A stretch of DNA of 64,000 bases from Sphingobacterium micropteri (GTDB lineage Bacteria; Bacteroidota; Bacteroidia; Sphingobacteriales; Sphingobacteriaceae). A program made the position numbers and the translations under genes. The stretch is from NCBI RefSeq assembly GCF_014692515.1, contig NZ_JACOIK010000001.1, positions 372,001 to 436,000 on the forward strand. The letters run 5' to 3'. The notes under the pieces are model-generated. The model saw nothing but the letters and a program-made list of their open reading frames with translations, made no database searches and had not been told where the DNA came from. This document shows, piece after piece, positions 27,330-35,857 of this stretch. The first letter of the stretch is position 1. Each line of letters opens with the position of its first letter.

Positions 27330-27929
27330 TTAATCGTTCAGTGAACGGGTGATGCCATAGATAGCATCCTTGAGTACCTGTTGATTGGTCGCATCTCCAT
27401 TTCCTTTGTTAACCAAATTAATGGAAATCAACCCATGGATAACAGACCAGTATGTGAAATATTTTCGACAAATTAGATCCTCCGAAGGCTGTTGCTCGGC
27501 CATAACTTCACGGATTACCCCCGCGATAAGGTCACCAAAAGAAGGAGACCTTTTTTCGCTTTTGTCTGCGCCGCAGCAAGCTGTTCCCACGCCAAACATT
27601 AATTGGTAAAGTTCCCGTTCTTCAAAAGCAAAGTCCCAATAACTAAACCACATTGCTTCCAGCTGTTTTTCTAATGTGCTCTCGTTAGCCTGGGCTTGTT
27701 TGACTCTTTTTGCCAATAAAAGATGACCTTGCTTTGTTAGCTCATTTAAAATAGCTTCTTTATTTGCAAAGTATTCATAAATCATGGGCGCGGTATATTC
27801 GATAATATCCGCGATTTTGCGCATACTTAGTGCTTGCCATCCCTCTTCTTTGACAATTTGAAGGGACGCTTCCAAAATGGAATTTCGATTCTCGTCTTTA
27901 AGTCGCTGAATACGCTCTTTGCTACCCAT
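27330..27929 (-). CDS. TetR/AcrR family repressor of the adjacent RND operon
   Basis: 199 aa. N-terminal HTH from about residue 15 (ILEASLQIVKEEGWQALSMR, then IADIIEYTAPMIYEYFANKE), which is the typical TetR three-helix unit. The C-terminal ligand-binding domain includes a CCG pair (GTACCGADK) and resembles the WHG group. It is just upstream of the efflux operon, on the same strand, and shares its operator: the same palindrome lies 23 bases before its own ATG. Expected to repress itself and the pump until an inducer binds. Confidence 0.9.
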   Translation of the reverse strand: MGSKERIQRLKDENRNSILEASLQIVKEEGWQALSMRKIADIIEYTAPMIYEYFANKEAILNELTKQGHLLLAKRVKQAQANESTLEKQLEAMWFSYWDFAFEERELYQLMFGVGTACCGADKSEKRSPSFGDLIAGVIREVMAEQQPSEDLICRKYFTYWSVIHGLISINLVNKGNGDATNQQVLKDAIYGITRSLND

Positions 27930-27951
27930 GTTTTAATTGCATAAAATTATT

Positions 27952-27962
27952 TAACACTGTTA
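27952..27962. promoter_or_regulatory. Operator copy 3 (TAACACTGTTA), upstream of tetR
   Basis: Reverse complement of copies 1 and 2, 23 bases before the tetR start codon. Supports autoregulation. Confidence 0.6.
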
Positions 27963-28314
27963 GACAAAATTGCATATTTTTATTTTTCACAGTGACATAC
28001 GAATGTCATTAAATCAACACGACATGCTTTTGGGTATTCGTTTGTAAAACTTCCTGCAATCTATGCTTTGTTATGCAAAAAAGGAAAAGATAGAATGTCG
28101 CTTTATTCGTGTCAAAATTTGTAATTAATAAAGTCTCGCAGAGTGGATATCAATGGATAAGAAAACCGCGGTAAAGAATGATTTCTTGCCATAAGACAAG
28201 CTGACAAAATCTGAAATATAATAACTTGTGAAAAACTTAGGTGGTTTAATTTGGAACAGACAGTCCCTAGAAAGCTAGCTTACAATATACCATTAACAAT
28301 TAAATAGCAATAAA
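27963..28314. other. Divergent intergenic region without a gene
   Basis: About 350 bases, AT-rich. It should carry the tetR promoter on the left side and the VOC gene promoter on the right (TAATTTGG near 28247 is a weak -7 candidate). No ORF, RNA or repeat recognised. Confidence 0.5.
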
Positions 28315-28722
28315 ATGGCAAAACAAGTTTTTATCAACTTAGCAGTAAAAGACTTACAAAAGTCAGTGGAATTTTATACGGCGTTAGGTTTTACAAATAA
28401 CCCTCAATTTTCGGACGAAAGTGGAAAATGTATGGTATGGAGTGACCATATTTTTGTTATGCTTTTGACACACGAAAAATTTGCAACATTTGCGACCAAA
28501 CCAATTGCAGATACAAAAAACAACGTTGCCGGACTTTTTTCTTTATCGGTTGACAACATTGACGAGGTGAATAAGATCGTGACAAGTGGATTGAACGCAG
28601 GAGGAACCGAGCCCAACGAAATGAAAGATTATGGTTTTATGCAACAGCGTACCATCGAAGACGTTGACGGACACACCTGGGAGATTTTTTATATGGATAT
28701 GTCAAAAATCCCAGCAGAATAA
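28315..28722 (+). CDS. VOC family protein (glyoxalase/bleomycin-resistance fold)
   Basis: 135 aa, a single vicinal-oxygen-chelate domain built of two beta-alpha-beta-beta-beta halves. The first half is INLAVKDLQKSVEFYTALGF; the second ends with the conserved DVDGHTWEIFYMD, where Glu is a metal-ligand candidate. The extradiol-type His is replaced (N in INLAV), so it may bind rather than cleave. Close to the YaeR/COG3607 type often annotated as lactoylglutathione lyase-like. Monocistronic; substrate unknown. Confidence 0.85.
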   Translation: MAKQVFINLAVKDLQKSVEFYTALGFTNNPQFSDESGKCMVWSDHIFVMLLTHEKFATFATKPIADTKNNVAGLFSLSVDNIDEVNKIVTSGLNAGGTEPNEMKDYGFMQQRTIEDVDGHTWEIFYMDMSKIPAE

Positions 28723-28783
28723 TCAGCTGGACAATAAAATCCACCGCAGGAATGATCGCTCTGTATTTAATCGACCGCAGCTT

Positions 28784-30319
28784 TTAACCACCTGCGGGCT
28801 TGGTATCTATATAAAAACTGGTAAACAGGGCGGATTCTGTTGTTTTACCGTTAAAGAACAAACCTGGTCTCGGACTGCGGTCCCATGGAGCGATGCCTTC
28901 GATGCTGAGGGGTCTATCGGGGCTTTCTATTGGGATCCAATGATCAGATTGCCCGAAGAAAGCACGGCACTCAAGTGAGGAGGCTATCGTGATTTTCAAT
29001 GCCAATTTTTTATAATCTGCAGGTAGTTCCTGTTCCGCAATCACCGTTCGGTTGTTGGGAGCCATTGTCCAAAGCTGTATTTTCTTACCCGCTACGCTAA
29101 GCCCGATAGCGCGTTCATGGTCGCCGTATAATATCAGTCCTTTGGTTGCAGTCTCGCTACTGCCCGATAGGTCAATCTCGGTACCCAAGGTATAAGCTAG
29201 CTGTGTGGGACGCTTAGTCAACGCAACACCCAGTTTATTGTTTCTTTTTGTCGTTCCCGATATGCGCAAACCTTTGTCAGATGTGGTAAAAGAAGGAGCC
29301 GCATACTGAAAATCCCATTGCCAGAAAGGTTTATACTGACCTGTAGCAATCAGGTCAAACGAGGAATCGTGACGCTGTGGTACGTCTTGGTACTCTACCA
29401 GATCAAACCGCGGCTCGTCTTTGTTCGTCCACTCGAGTTTAGCAAGTAGTCCTTCACGTCCAGTATAAACGCCACCTACTTTATTATAAGCATGCAATAG
29501 ATAATAAAGCTCTTTTTCCGGATTATGCACAAAAGTACCGTGCCCCATACATTTCCAATTTTCGTTTTCACTAAGAAGGAAGTCTGTACCAACGCGTTCA
29601 TAAGGACCCATTACGGATTTGGACCGTACGGCTTGTACATGATAATCACAGGAAACGCCACAACAAGCACCCGCGGAATAAAACATATAATAATAACCGT
29701 TGTGCTTGATAAAACTTTGTCCTTCTATACCTACACGTGCGGTATCCTGTAATAAGGAGAAAGGTTCGCCTTCTAATTTGAGCCCGTCATCAGAAAGCTT
29801 AGCGCCAACCAGTTCAATAGGGCGGGTGTCCAATCCGTAAGCCTTCCAAGTCATATACAGCTGATTGTCCTCCTGGACAACAAAAGCATCTATAGACTCT
29901 GTTCCATACGCCACGACAATGCCTTGATCTACAAAATCACGGTCGGGATAACGGGAGGTGGCTACGCCGATGCAAGATACACCGTCGTCTTTACGTTTGG
30001 CAGAATAATACAGATAATATGTTCCCTTGTGGTAAAAGTACTCGGGTGCCCAGAAGGAAGACGCAGTCCACTCCGGTGCCGAAGAAAACACAAACCCTAC
30101 CTGTTGCCAATCCAACAGATCTTTAGAGGTATAAATTGGGAAATGCGGCGCCCATTCACTAGAAGTACCCACAGCGTAATATTGGCCGTTTGCACGTATA
30201 ACCGTGGGGTCGGGAAAATCGCCGGAAATTGTCGCTGGCTGCGCACGCAAAGGTGTGATGAATGATAGGTTGAGTACATAATAAAAGACGATAAGAAAAG
30301 TCGTTTTGTAGATATTCAT
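28784..30319 (-). CDS. Secreted glycoside hydrolase family 43 enzyme
   Basis: 511 aa with a signal peptide (hydrophobic 5-22, cleavage near LRAQ). The five-bladed propeller of GH43 occupies about residues 30-320: catalytic base Asp37 (DFPDPTV), pKa-modulating Asp in ESIDAFVV and acid Glu in GIEGQSF are all present. The remaining 190 residues form a beta-sandwich-like accessory domain. Arabinofuranosidase, xylosidase or galactanase specificities occur in this family; which applies is unclear. It stands alone, not in the 46-61 kb PUL. Confidence 0.87.
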   Translation of the reverse strand: MNIYKTTFLIVFYYVLNLSFITPLRAQPATISGDFPDPTVIRANGQYYAVGTSSEWAPHFPIYTSKDLLDWQQVGFVFSSAPEWTASSFWAPEYFYHKGTYYLYYSAKRKDDGVSCIGVATSRYPDRDFVDQGIVVAYGTESIDAFVVQEDNQLYMTWKAYGLDTRPIELVGAKLSDDGLKLEGEPFSLLQDTARVGIEGQSFIKHNGYYYMFYSAGACCGVSCDYHVQAVRSKSVMGPYERVGTDFLLSENENWKCMGHGTFVHNPEKELYYLLHAYNKVGGVYTGREGLLAKLEWTNKDEPRFDLVEYQDVPQRHDSSFDLIATGQYKPFWQWDFQYAAPSFTTSDKGLRISGTTKRNNKLGVALTKRPTQLAYTLGTEIDLSGSSETATKGLILYGDHERAIGLSVAGKKIQLWTMAPNNRTVIAEQELPADYKKLALKITIASSLECRAFFGQSDHWIPIESPDRPLSIEGIAPWDRSPRPGLFFNGKTTESALFTSFYIDTKPAGG

Positions 30320-30435
30320 TATTGTTTATTATTGGGTGCAGTGAATTATATTTTTTTAAGCAGCATAAAGATAATAATTCTGGAGATAATGGTAAAATGT
30401 ACCTGTCGATTATGAAGATATGATTGTGTAATTCG

Positions 30436-30443
30436 TAGATTTG
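30436..30443 (+). promoter_or_regulatory. -7 element of the GNAT gene
   Basis: TAGATTTG fits TAnnTTTG and lies 40 bases before the ATG at 30484. Confidence 0.45.
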
Positions 30444-30483
30444 CACTGTTATTAAAACAATAGACCGTATTTCTTAGAATTAA

Positions 30484-30936
30484 ATGCAAAACATAACGAT
30501 AAGACAAGCGAATCGAGAAGATTGTCCCCGAATTTTAGAATTGATTAAAGAGCTCGCTTTATACGAAAAGGCACCCGAAAAAGTGATCGTCACATTAGCA
30601 GAGATGGTAGAATGTGGATTCGGAAATAAACCGGTTTGGGGCGCATTAGTAGCTGAGGTAAATGGAATAATAGTCGGGATTGCCTTACACTATGACCGCT
30701 ATTCAACCTGGAGTGGACGTCGTCTGTATCTAGAAGATTTAATAGTAACCGAAGGGATGCGTGGAATGGGAATAGGAAAAATGCTCTTGGACGCACTAAT
30801 TGCATATGGCAAAGCCGAAGGATATAATGGAATGATATGGCAGGTATTAGACTGGAATAAACCGGCAATCGAGTTCTACAAAAAATACAATGCAGACTTC
30901 GATGCCGAATGGATAAATGTATCGGTTGAATTTTGA
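30484..30936 (+). CDS. GNAT family N-acetyltransferase (diamine acetyltransferase-like)
   Basis: 150 aa. The acetyl-CoA pyrophosphate loop is the GMRGMGIGK segment (R/Q-x-x-G-x-G/A), preceded by the strand LYLEDLIVTEG; QVLDWNKPAIEFYKK near the end is the typical motif B of spermidine/diamine acetyltransferases. Length matches that group. It probably acetylates a polyamine or an amino group of a small molecule in the cytoplasm. Monocistronic. Confidence 0.88.
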   Translation: MQNITIRQANREDCPRILELIKELALYEKAPEKVIVTLAEMVECGFGNKPVWGALVAEVNGIIVGIALHYDRYSTWSGRRLYLEDLIVTEGMRGMGIGKMLLDALIAYGKAEGYNGMIWQVLDWNKPAIEFYKKYNADFDAEWINVSVEF

Positions 30937-31022
30937 CAACGTTATATCTGTAAAAGCTGGCGATAACCGTGTTGTATCGATAGATCCGCTATACACAGGG
31001 CGGGTTTCCAAACCGTAATTTA

Positions 31023-31334
31023 ATGAGACTATATATTTACTATCTTAAGAATATTTTTGGGGTTAACTTTGCTCTTTCGATATTATTTGCAGCATTTGTT
31101 CCTGAATTAGTTTCCTATTCTAAAATTCCCTTCTTTTCTGCTTTTTCTTTAATATTCACAACTGTAGGATATATTGTTTCGATTTTTGCATTTGATTATT
31201 TTGGAAAGAAAACAAAATATATGTATTTTAACTTGGGAATTTCTCTTTTTCGTGTATACATATATGGTTTCTTTTTTAATTTATTATTTGTGTTAGCCCT
31301 CTATCTAGTAATAGAAAAATTATGGATGATGTAA
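31023..31334 (+). CDS. Small membrane protein overlapping an ABC ATPase gene
   Basis: 103 aa with three to four hydrophobic segments (about residues 12-28, 37-60, 81-99) and almost no soluble part. Its end overlaps the start of the ABC ATPase gene by 13 bases, so the two are translated together. It is far too short for a normal ABC permease, but may be its membrane partner, perhaps as an oligomer. No family recognised. The region is more AT-rich than the neighbourhood, hinting at transfer. Confidence 0.7.
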   Translation: MRLYIYYLKNIFGVNFALSILFAAFVPELVSYSKIPFFSAFSLIFTTVGYIVSIFAFDYFGKKTKYMYFNLGISLFRVYIYGFFFNLLFVLALYLVIEKLWMM

Positions 31335-32005
31335 AGGAGCTATATATCGACTCTGTTGAGTTTAGTTATGTAAATAATCGTCCGATCCTTACAGGAGCCT
31401 ATTTGAAATGTAGGACAGGTGATATAATTGGATTATTAGGACGTAACGGTTGCGGTAAGTCTACGTTAATGAGAATAATTTTTGGCACCTTAAAAGCTCA
31501 ACATAGTTATATTCTATTGAATGGTAAAAAAATTGAAAAACCCTATCTAACATCTAAAATTGGCTACCTTCCTCAGCATTCCTTCCTTCCAACACATGAA
31601 AGAGTCTCCTATTTAATTTGGCTCTTGGTTAAAAGTGCGACCTTAAGACAGCGGTTACTAGACGATAATCGGATTCAAACACTAAAAGATAAAAAGGTCT
31701 ATCAATTATCGGGTGGGGAGTTGCGTTATTTAGAAATATGCTTATTAATATACCAACCGACGGACTTTGTACTTTTGGATGAGCCTTTTACAGGACTTGA
31801 GCCGGTATATGTACAATATATAACAGATTTAATAATACATTTTAAAGATGAAAAAGGATTCGTGATCTCCGATCATAATTACCGAAACGTACTTGATATC
31901 GCTACACAGACTATTTTGCTTCAAAATGGGGGATGTCGCCAAATTCAGGATAAAAAAGAATTGGAGTTCTTCTATGTCCCGGATGGTACATTCGATATGG
32001 ACTGA
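31322..32005 (+). CDS. ABC transporter ATP-binding protein
   Basis: 227 aa, a single nucleotide-binding domain. Walker A GRNGCGKST at residues 40-48, Q-loop in YLPQHSF, signature LSGGE at 129-133, Walker B FVLLDEP from 149, H-loop His185 in VISDHN. All catalytic elements are intact. The best resemblance is to the branched-chain/LPS-export-type small ATPases. No conventional permease or binding protein is nearby; only the overlapping 103-aa membrane protein. Export or membrane-stress function is possible, but the substrate is unknown. Confidence 0.88.
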   Translation: MDDVKELYIDSVEFSYVNNRPILTGAYLKCRTGDIIGLLGRNGCGKSTLMRIIFGTLKAQHSYILLNGKKIEKPYLTSKIGYLPQHSFLPTHERVSYLIWLLVKSATLRQRLLDDNRIQTLKDKKVYQLSGGELRYLEICLLIYQPTDFVLLDEPFTGLEPVYVQYITDLIIHFKDEKGFVISDHNYRNVLDIATQTILLQNGGCRQIQDKKELEFFYVPDGTFDMD

Positions 32006-32167
32006 TTTTTACGTCTAAGTCATAAAAAAGAGCTTAATTATCTTAAATAGATATGCTGATATTTTGTAATCTTTTTATCTATGATACGATTATGTGTCGT
32101 TTCTAGCTCATCTTTTTATAATATCCATGAACCAATTTATTAGTAGTTTTTATATCTCCTTTGGATC

Positions 32168-32527
32168 CTATTCCGTCCAAACTGCGAGTTCGTAGCCGTC
32201 TAAATCCGTGAATTGAAAACGTTTCCCTCCCGGGAAACTGAAAATATCTTTAACGATAGTACCTCCCGCACTTATTACTTTACTTTTAGTGGCTTCAATA
32301 TCTTCTGAATAGAGAACGACCAAGATACTTCCTTTGGCTGGTTCTCCATAGGTAAAGCCGCCATCGACATAGTCACCTGCAAAAGCGGTGTACGCTGCTC
32401 CATAATCAGTAAACTTCCAACCAAAACATTTGGTATAAAAGTCTTTAGCTTTAACAATATCCTTTGATAGAAATTCAAGGTATTGTATTTGCTCGTGTTT
32501 TAGTTTTTGAGAATTAATTTCAGCCAT
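32168..32527 (-). CDS. VOC family protein
   Basis: 119 aa single VOC domain. LEFLSKDIVKAKDFYTKCFG in the first half and SFPGGKRFQFTDLDGYELAV in the second half are typical of COG3324-type proteins, with a DLDG-x-E-L metal-side strand. Cytoplasmic and monocistronic. Related fold to, but different group from, the protein at 28315. Function unknown. Confidence 0.82.
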   Translation of the reverse strand: MAEINSQKLKHEQIQYLEFLSKDIVKAKDFYTKCFGWKFTDYGAAYTAFAGDYVDGGFTYGEPAKGSILVVLYSEDIEATKSKVISAGGTIVKDIFSFPGGKRFQFTDLDGYELAVWTE

Positions 32528-32693
32528 AGTATGCTATTTTATTTATTCTAGTGTTTTTCAGTGCTTAAATTTAGCCTTTTATCGATAGAATTTAACAAAA
32601 AATCTTGCTTTGTAGATTTAGCGTCTATGACTATACACATCGTTGTGAGCGTTATACTCTTGGCTTCAGTGGTCGTTTTGATAGATAAGCCTG

Positions 32694-34313
32694 CTAATCG
32701 ACCGTTTGCCTTTTCAGCGAGACATCATCTACATAGCAAAATGCTCCGGCATTTCCCTCAGCCACAAACCCAATTTCAACGCGTCCGTGTCTAACGGGTA
32801 TCTTTTCTATTGTTACCGTAGTCCATCCCTCATTCGACGTAGATATTGATTTCTTCATGATATTACCACTACTTTCGGCATACATTTCAAGCCGAGGAAA
32901 TCCATTGTTATGTCTGATTTTTGCCGTTAAGTTGTAGTATCCGTCTTCCAAGTCGACGTATGGACTAGATTCGACAGTTTGCACAATTTTGCGTTTAAAA
33001 TTAACAACATCACTAATCTGGAGGCTTTTTTCGCCGATCACGGTTTGTCGATCCTGCTGTGTATTGAAATAATTTAGACTGGGGGATGTAGAGTTACTGA
33101 CAGACAGCTTGGTGCCCTCAATGATCGTACTTTCCCATCCGAGCAGTTGCTCCTGCACGGGTTTGACAGGGCTCGGAATCCGACGGCGGTCGGCCTCGAA
33201 GCTTCCATTTTTTATGTAATTATTTCCCTCGCCTACCTGCCATTCGCCGGTGGTCGGATTCAGGCACCATGCGCTAAGTGAATTGAAATAAGGCGTCTCT
33301 CCATCGAACGATAGGGGACACCACTGATTGTAACCGAGGCCATTGCCCGCAAAATTAGCCCATCGGTCGCCACAATAAATCACAGTCTCTTGCTTACTTC
33401 CTTTGACCTTGACAAAAAATCCGGTCTGTGTCACGTGGGCATAGTCCATTTCCGATCCGCGCAAGACCGACATCTCATTGGTTGGCGTATAAGGTCCTCT
33501 AATATCGTCCGCCACGAGGTAATACGCATACGACGAATCCCAGCCATACAGATTGGACGCAAACAGATAATATTTGCCCTTATACTTGAACATACAGTTC
33601 CCTTCGCGACCAGCACCTTTATAAACTTGTGTACAGTCCAATAAACCGACTTTCCCGTCTTTCATACCTATTTCCGATATATAAATCTTATGGCGTCCCT
33701 TTCCATAGGAATAAACAAGATAAGAGATACCGGTATCTTCATCAGTAAACACCGTCTGATCTCCTGTATTTGATGTCCCGATCGTTTCTTCCATGTTAAT
33801 GCGTTGATGCCATTTAAAAGGGCCATTGGGGCTGTCGGAAACCGTTACCAATACCTCGGCATTGTGCTGTATAAACATTGCATATTTGTCAATCTCTTTG
33901 ACGTAAGCTACACCTAATCGTCCGGCCCAACGGGTGTGTTGATGCTTGTCCATTTCCTCACGTATAAGGACATCCCCTTTTGATTCCCAGTTTACCAAGT
34001 CGGGGGACGTATAGCACGTTACCGAAACAAAATTATCACGGCGCGGAGTAACCGATGGGTCGTTTCGATATTGGGCAGATTCCTTGTATTGTGCACCATA
34101 CCAGTAATATTTCTCTATTCCGCTTTCGGGATCTTTAAACCGGAATATACCGCCACCCTGACTGTAGATAGGAAGTCCATCTTTGGTATCCCAAAAGACA
34201 TTGTTTGTAATGGACAGAAATCCTCGAGAAGTTATATCGGTCTGGCATTTACCTGTTTTGAGTATAAGCAATAACAGAACCGGGGTAATTAAAATTTTGG
34301 CCAGTGTACGCAT
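32694..34313 (-). CDS. Secreted GH43-like beta-propeller enzyme with C-terminal carbohydrate-binding domain
   Basis: 539 aa. A signal peptide at 1-23 ends in GKCQ. Residues about 30-370 form a GH43-like propeller with strands such as YYWYGAQYKES, CYTSPDLVNWES, YLFASNLYGWDSS and a closing SAWCLNPTTGEW. Residues about 380-537 are a jelly-roll of the CBM type (NYIKNGSFEADRR, then FCYVDDVSL at the end). The clear DPT start motif of GH43 is missing, so it belongs to a divergent subgroup, perhaps a galactan-active one. It has a -7 box overlapped by a perfect palindrome. Confidence 0.8.
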   Translation of the reverse strand: MRTLAKILITPVLLLLILKTGKCQTDITSRGFLSITNNVFWDTKDGLPIYSQGGGIFRFKDPESGIEKYYWYGAQYKESAQYRNDPSVTPRRDNFVSVTCYTSPDLVNWESKGDVLIREEMDKHQHTRWAGRLGVAYVKEIDKYAMFIQHNAEVLVTVSDSPNGPFKWHQRINMEETIGTSNTGDQTVFTDEDTGISYLVYSYGKGRHKIYISEIGMKDGKVGLLDCTQVYKGAGREGNCMFKYKGKYYLFASNLYGWDSSYAYYLVADDIRGPYTPTNEMSVLRGSEMDYAHVTQTGFFVKVKGSKQETVIYCGDRWANFAGNGLGYNQWCPLSFDGETPYFNSLSAWCLNPTTGEWQVGEGNNYIKNGSFEADRRRIPSPVKPVQEQLLGWESTIIEGTKLSVSNSTSPSLNYFNTQQDRQTVIGEKSLQISDVVNFKRKIVQTVESSPYVDLEDGYYNLTAKIRHNNGFPRLEMYAESSGNIMKKSISTSNEGWTTVTIEKIPVRHGRVEIGFVAEGNAGAFCYVDDVSLKRQTVD

Positions 34314-34343
34314 GAACGAAATTTATTGATGGTTTACTAAACC

Positions 34344-34364
34344 CAAAAATAACATGTTATTTTT
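34344..34364 (-). promoter_or_regulatory. -7 element and 20-bp palindrome before the GH43-like gene
   Basis: AAAAATAACATGTTATTTTT (34345-34364) is a perfect palindrome. Its left edge contains the minus-strand -7 box TATTTTTG (34344-34351), 31 bases before the ATG at 34313. A repressor bound to it would cover the promoter. Confidence 0.55.
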
Positions 34365-34688
34365 AAGTAGGCAACATGCGCCATCCTGTATGACTTTTGC
34401 GGGTGCTATATCGAGATCTTGATCGATGGAGGAGCATATTATTATTTGTTTGCGTGTAGATTTCCTACTGATGGGAGCTGTTTCATATAGCATCTACCTG
34501 GGTCTGATAAGGGCTAAACGAATTACGTGTCATCAATCACACTGCGGCTTTATATATATGTGCATATAATGCAGCACTATAAACCCTAAATCTATTGCCA
34601 TGAATATGTTCCTTGTCCGTTATAGGCGCGACATATCAAACTACGGAGTGTATCTTCCTGCTCGATATAGGCAAAAACATGATTGTGA
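34365..34688. other. Intergenic stretch, degenerate, no intact gene
   Basis: Short broken frames only. A 39-codon minus-strand frame (34593-34712, starting MAIKSDSFHN) runs antiparallel to the DHFR remnant and is unrecognised. Looks like decaying sequence. Confidence 0.4.
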
Positions 34689-34859
34689 AAACTATCACTT
34701 TTTATAGCCATGAGCTTAGATGGCTATATTGCCAAACCAAACGACGATTTAAGCTTTTTGAAACTTGTAGAAAAAAAGGATAGCTCTCCATGTGAACTTA
34801 TAAAGCTGTTTCTAAAAACATCTTCATTAAAAGAGCAAAAACTCCGTTCTTGGAGATGA
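34689..34859 (+). pseudogene. N-terminal remnant of a DHFR/RibD-C family gene
   Basis: The frame KLSLFIAMSLDGYIAKPNDD then LSFLKLVEKKD is the hallmark start of the dihydrofolate-reductase-like (RibD C-terminal) family, normally about 175 aa. Here a stop stands directly before the Lys, so the usual start codon is lost (an internal ATG at 34710 remains), and after about 30 recognisable residues the sequence turns unrelated and stops at 34857. It is a truncated, non-functional fragment. Confidence 0.7.
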
Positions 34860-34904
34860 TGTTAAGTTATCAATTATTTAGGTTGTTCCAAACATCGTTA
34901 TAAC

Positions 34905-34924
34905 AATACCCACTAGTGGGTATT
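34905..34924. promoter_or_regulatory. 20-bp perfect palindrome upstream of the Sel1 gene
   Basis: AATACCCACTAGTGGGTATT reads the same on both strands. It lies just after the DHFR remnant and about 70-100 bases before the Sel1 gene start; operator or insertion scar. Confidence 0.5.
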
Positions 34925-35026
34925 TGCAATTCGACTAACAATATTTAGTTTTGTCAGGACATTATAAGGTAGTTGTAAAAGCCATAAAATATGAAAATGA
35001 TTGCGCTGATTTCAGTGGTACTGAAT

Positions 35027-35788
35027 ATGTATAGAGCTTGTAAGATAAAAAAGAAAATTATACAATTATCTTTATTTATTGCTTGTTTGGGAATGACTAC
35101 CCTCTCGATGGGACAAACATCCTCTGATGTAGACCCAGATTTAAAAGAAGGGATTTTACATTATGGAAAAGAAAATTATGAAGAAGCTATAATTTCATTT
35201 AAAAAAGCTGCAAACAGAGGGGAAGCCAATGCGATGCTTTATTTATCGACAATCTATCTTGGGTTAGATGGCAAAACAACAGTGAATGAAGAGGAATCAT
35301 TCAACTGGCTTAGAAAAGCGGCAATGCACGGTCAAGATATGGCATTGTACAGGATGGCCACGCTATATTATACGGGTAGTAAATATGTTGAGAAAGACAT
35401 TTCGAAGGCAATAGCTTATTTTGCTAAATCAGCCGACGCTGGCAATGCCAATGCAGCTTACACTCTTGCATCTATTTACAACAATGATGAAGTGGTTGCG
35501 AAGAACAGTGCTCGCTTCATACATTGGATGAAAACAGCTGCTAATTTAGACCATAAGGACGCAGCATTTAATCTTGGGGTACTTTATTATAATGGAGAAG
35601 ATATTGAGCAGGATCTCGAAACTGCTGTCCACTGGTTTATTAAAGCGGATAGTTTTGGGTCGCAGGAGGCGTATGATGCACTTGAGAAACTCGCTCGAAA
35701 TGAGGAGATTTTGAAGTTTGAAAATATAAGAAAAATGTTAGAATCTTGGGAAATTAAGCAAGCATCAGGTTTTTACATTCCATTTTAA
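35027..35788 (+). CDS. Exported Sel1-like repeat protein
   Basis: 253 aa from the ATG at 35027, which gives a clean signal peptide (KIKKKIIQLSLFIACLGMTT then LSMGQ); the ATG at 34991 adds 12 hydrophobic residues and is less likely. At least four Sel1/TPR-like helical repeats of 36-40 residues: EAIISFKKAANRGEANAMLY, then EESFNWLRKAAMHGQDMALY, KAIAYFAKSADAGNANAAYT and ETAVHWFIKADSFGSQEA. Such solenoids mediate protein contacts in the periplasm. No partner identified. AT-rich and isolated. Confidence 0.85.
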   Translation: MYRACKIKKKIIQLSLFIACLGMTTLSMGQTSSDVDPDLKEGILHYGKENYEEAIISFKKAANRGEANAMLYLSTIYLGLDGKTTVNEEESFNWLRKAAMHGQDMALYRMATLYYTGSKYVEKDISKAIAYFAKSADAGNANAAYTLASIYNNDEVVAKNSARFIHWMKTAANLDHKDAAFNLGVLYYNGEDIEQDLETAVHWFIKADSFGSQEAYDALEKLARNEEILKFENIRKMLESWEIKQASGFYIPF

Positions 35789-35857
35789 AAATCTATTATC
35801 TCGTGCATGTACTCGGGCAGTTTAGTACTGCGTCAACTAATCACCGCCCAAGATATG

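Noticed and set aside
28631..28978. Plus-strand 115-aa frame after the VOC gene
   Set aside because: Overlaps the VOC gene in another frame and then the GH43 gene antisense; no recognisable protein.
30159..30446. Minus-strand 95-aa frame
   Set aside because: Shadow of the GH43 5' end and its leader; low-complexity residues.
34593..34712. 39-codon minus-strand frame starting MAIKSDSFHN
   Set aside because: Antiparallel to the DHFR remnant, no ribosome site, no recognised family; probably chance.
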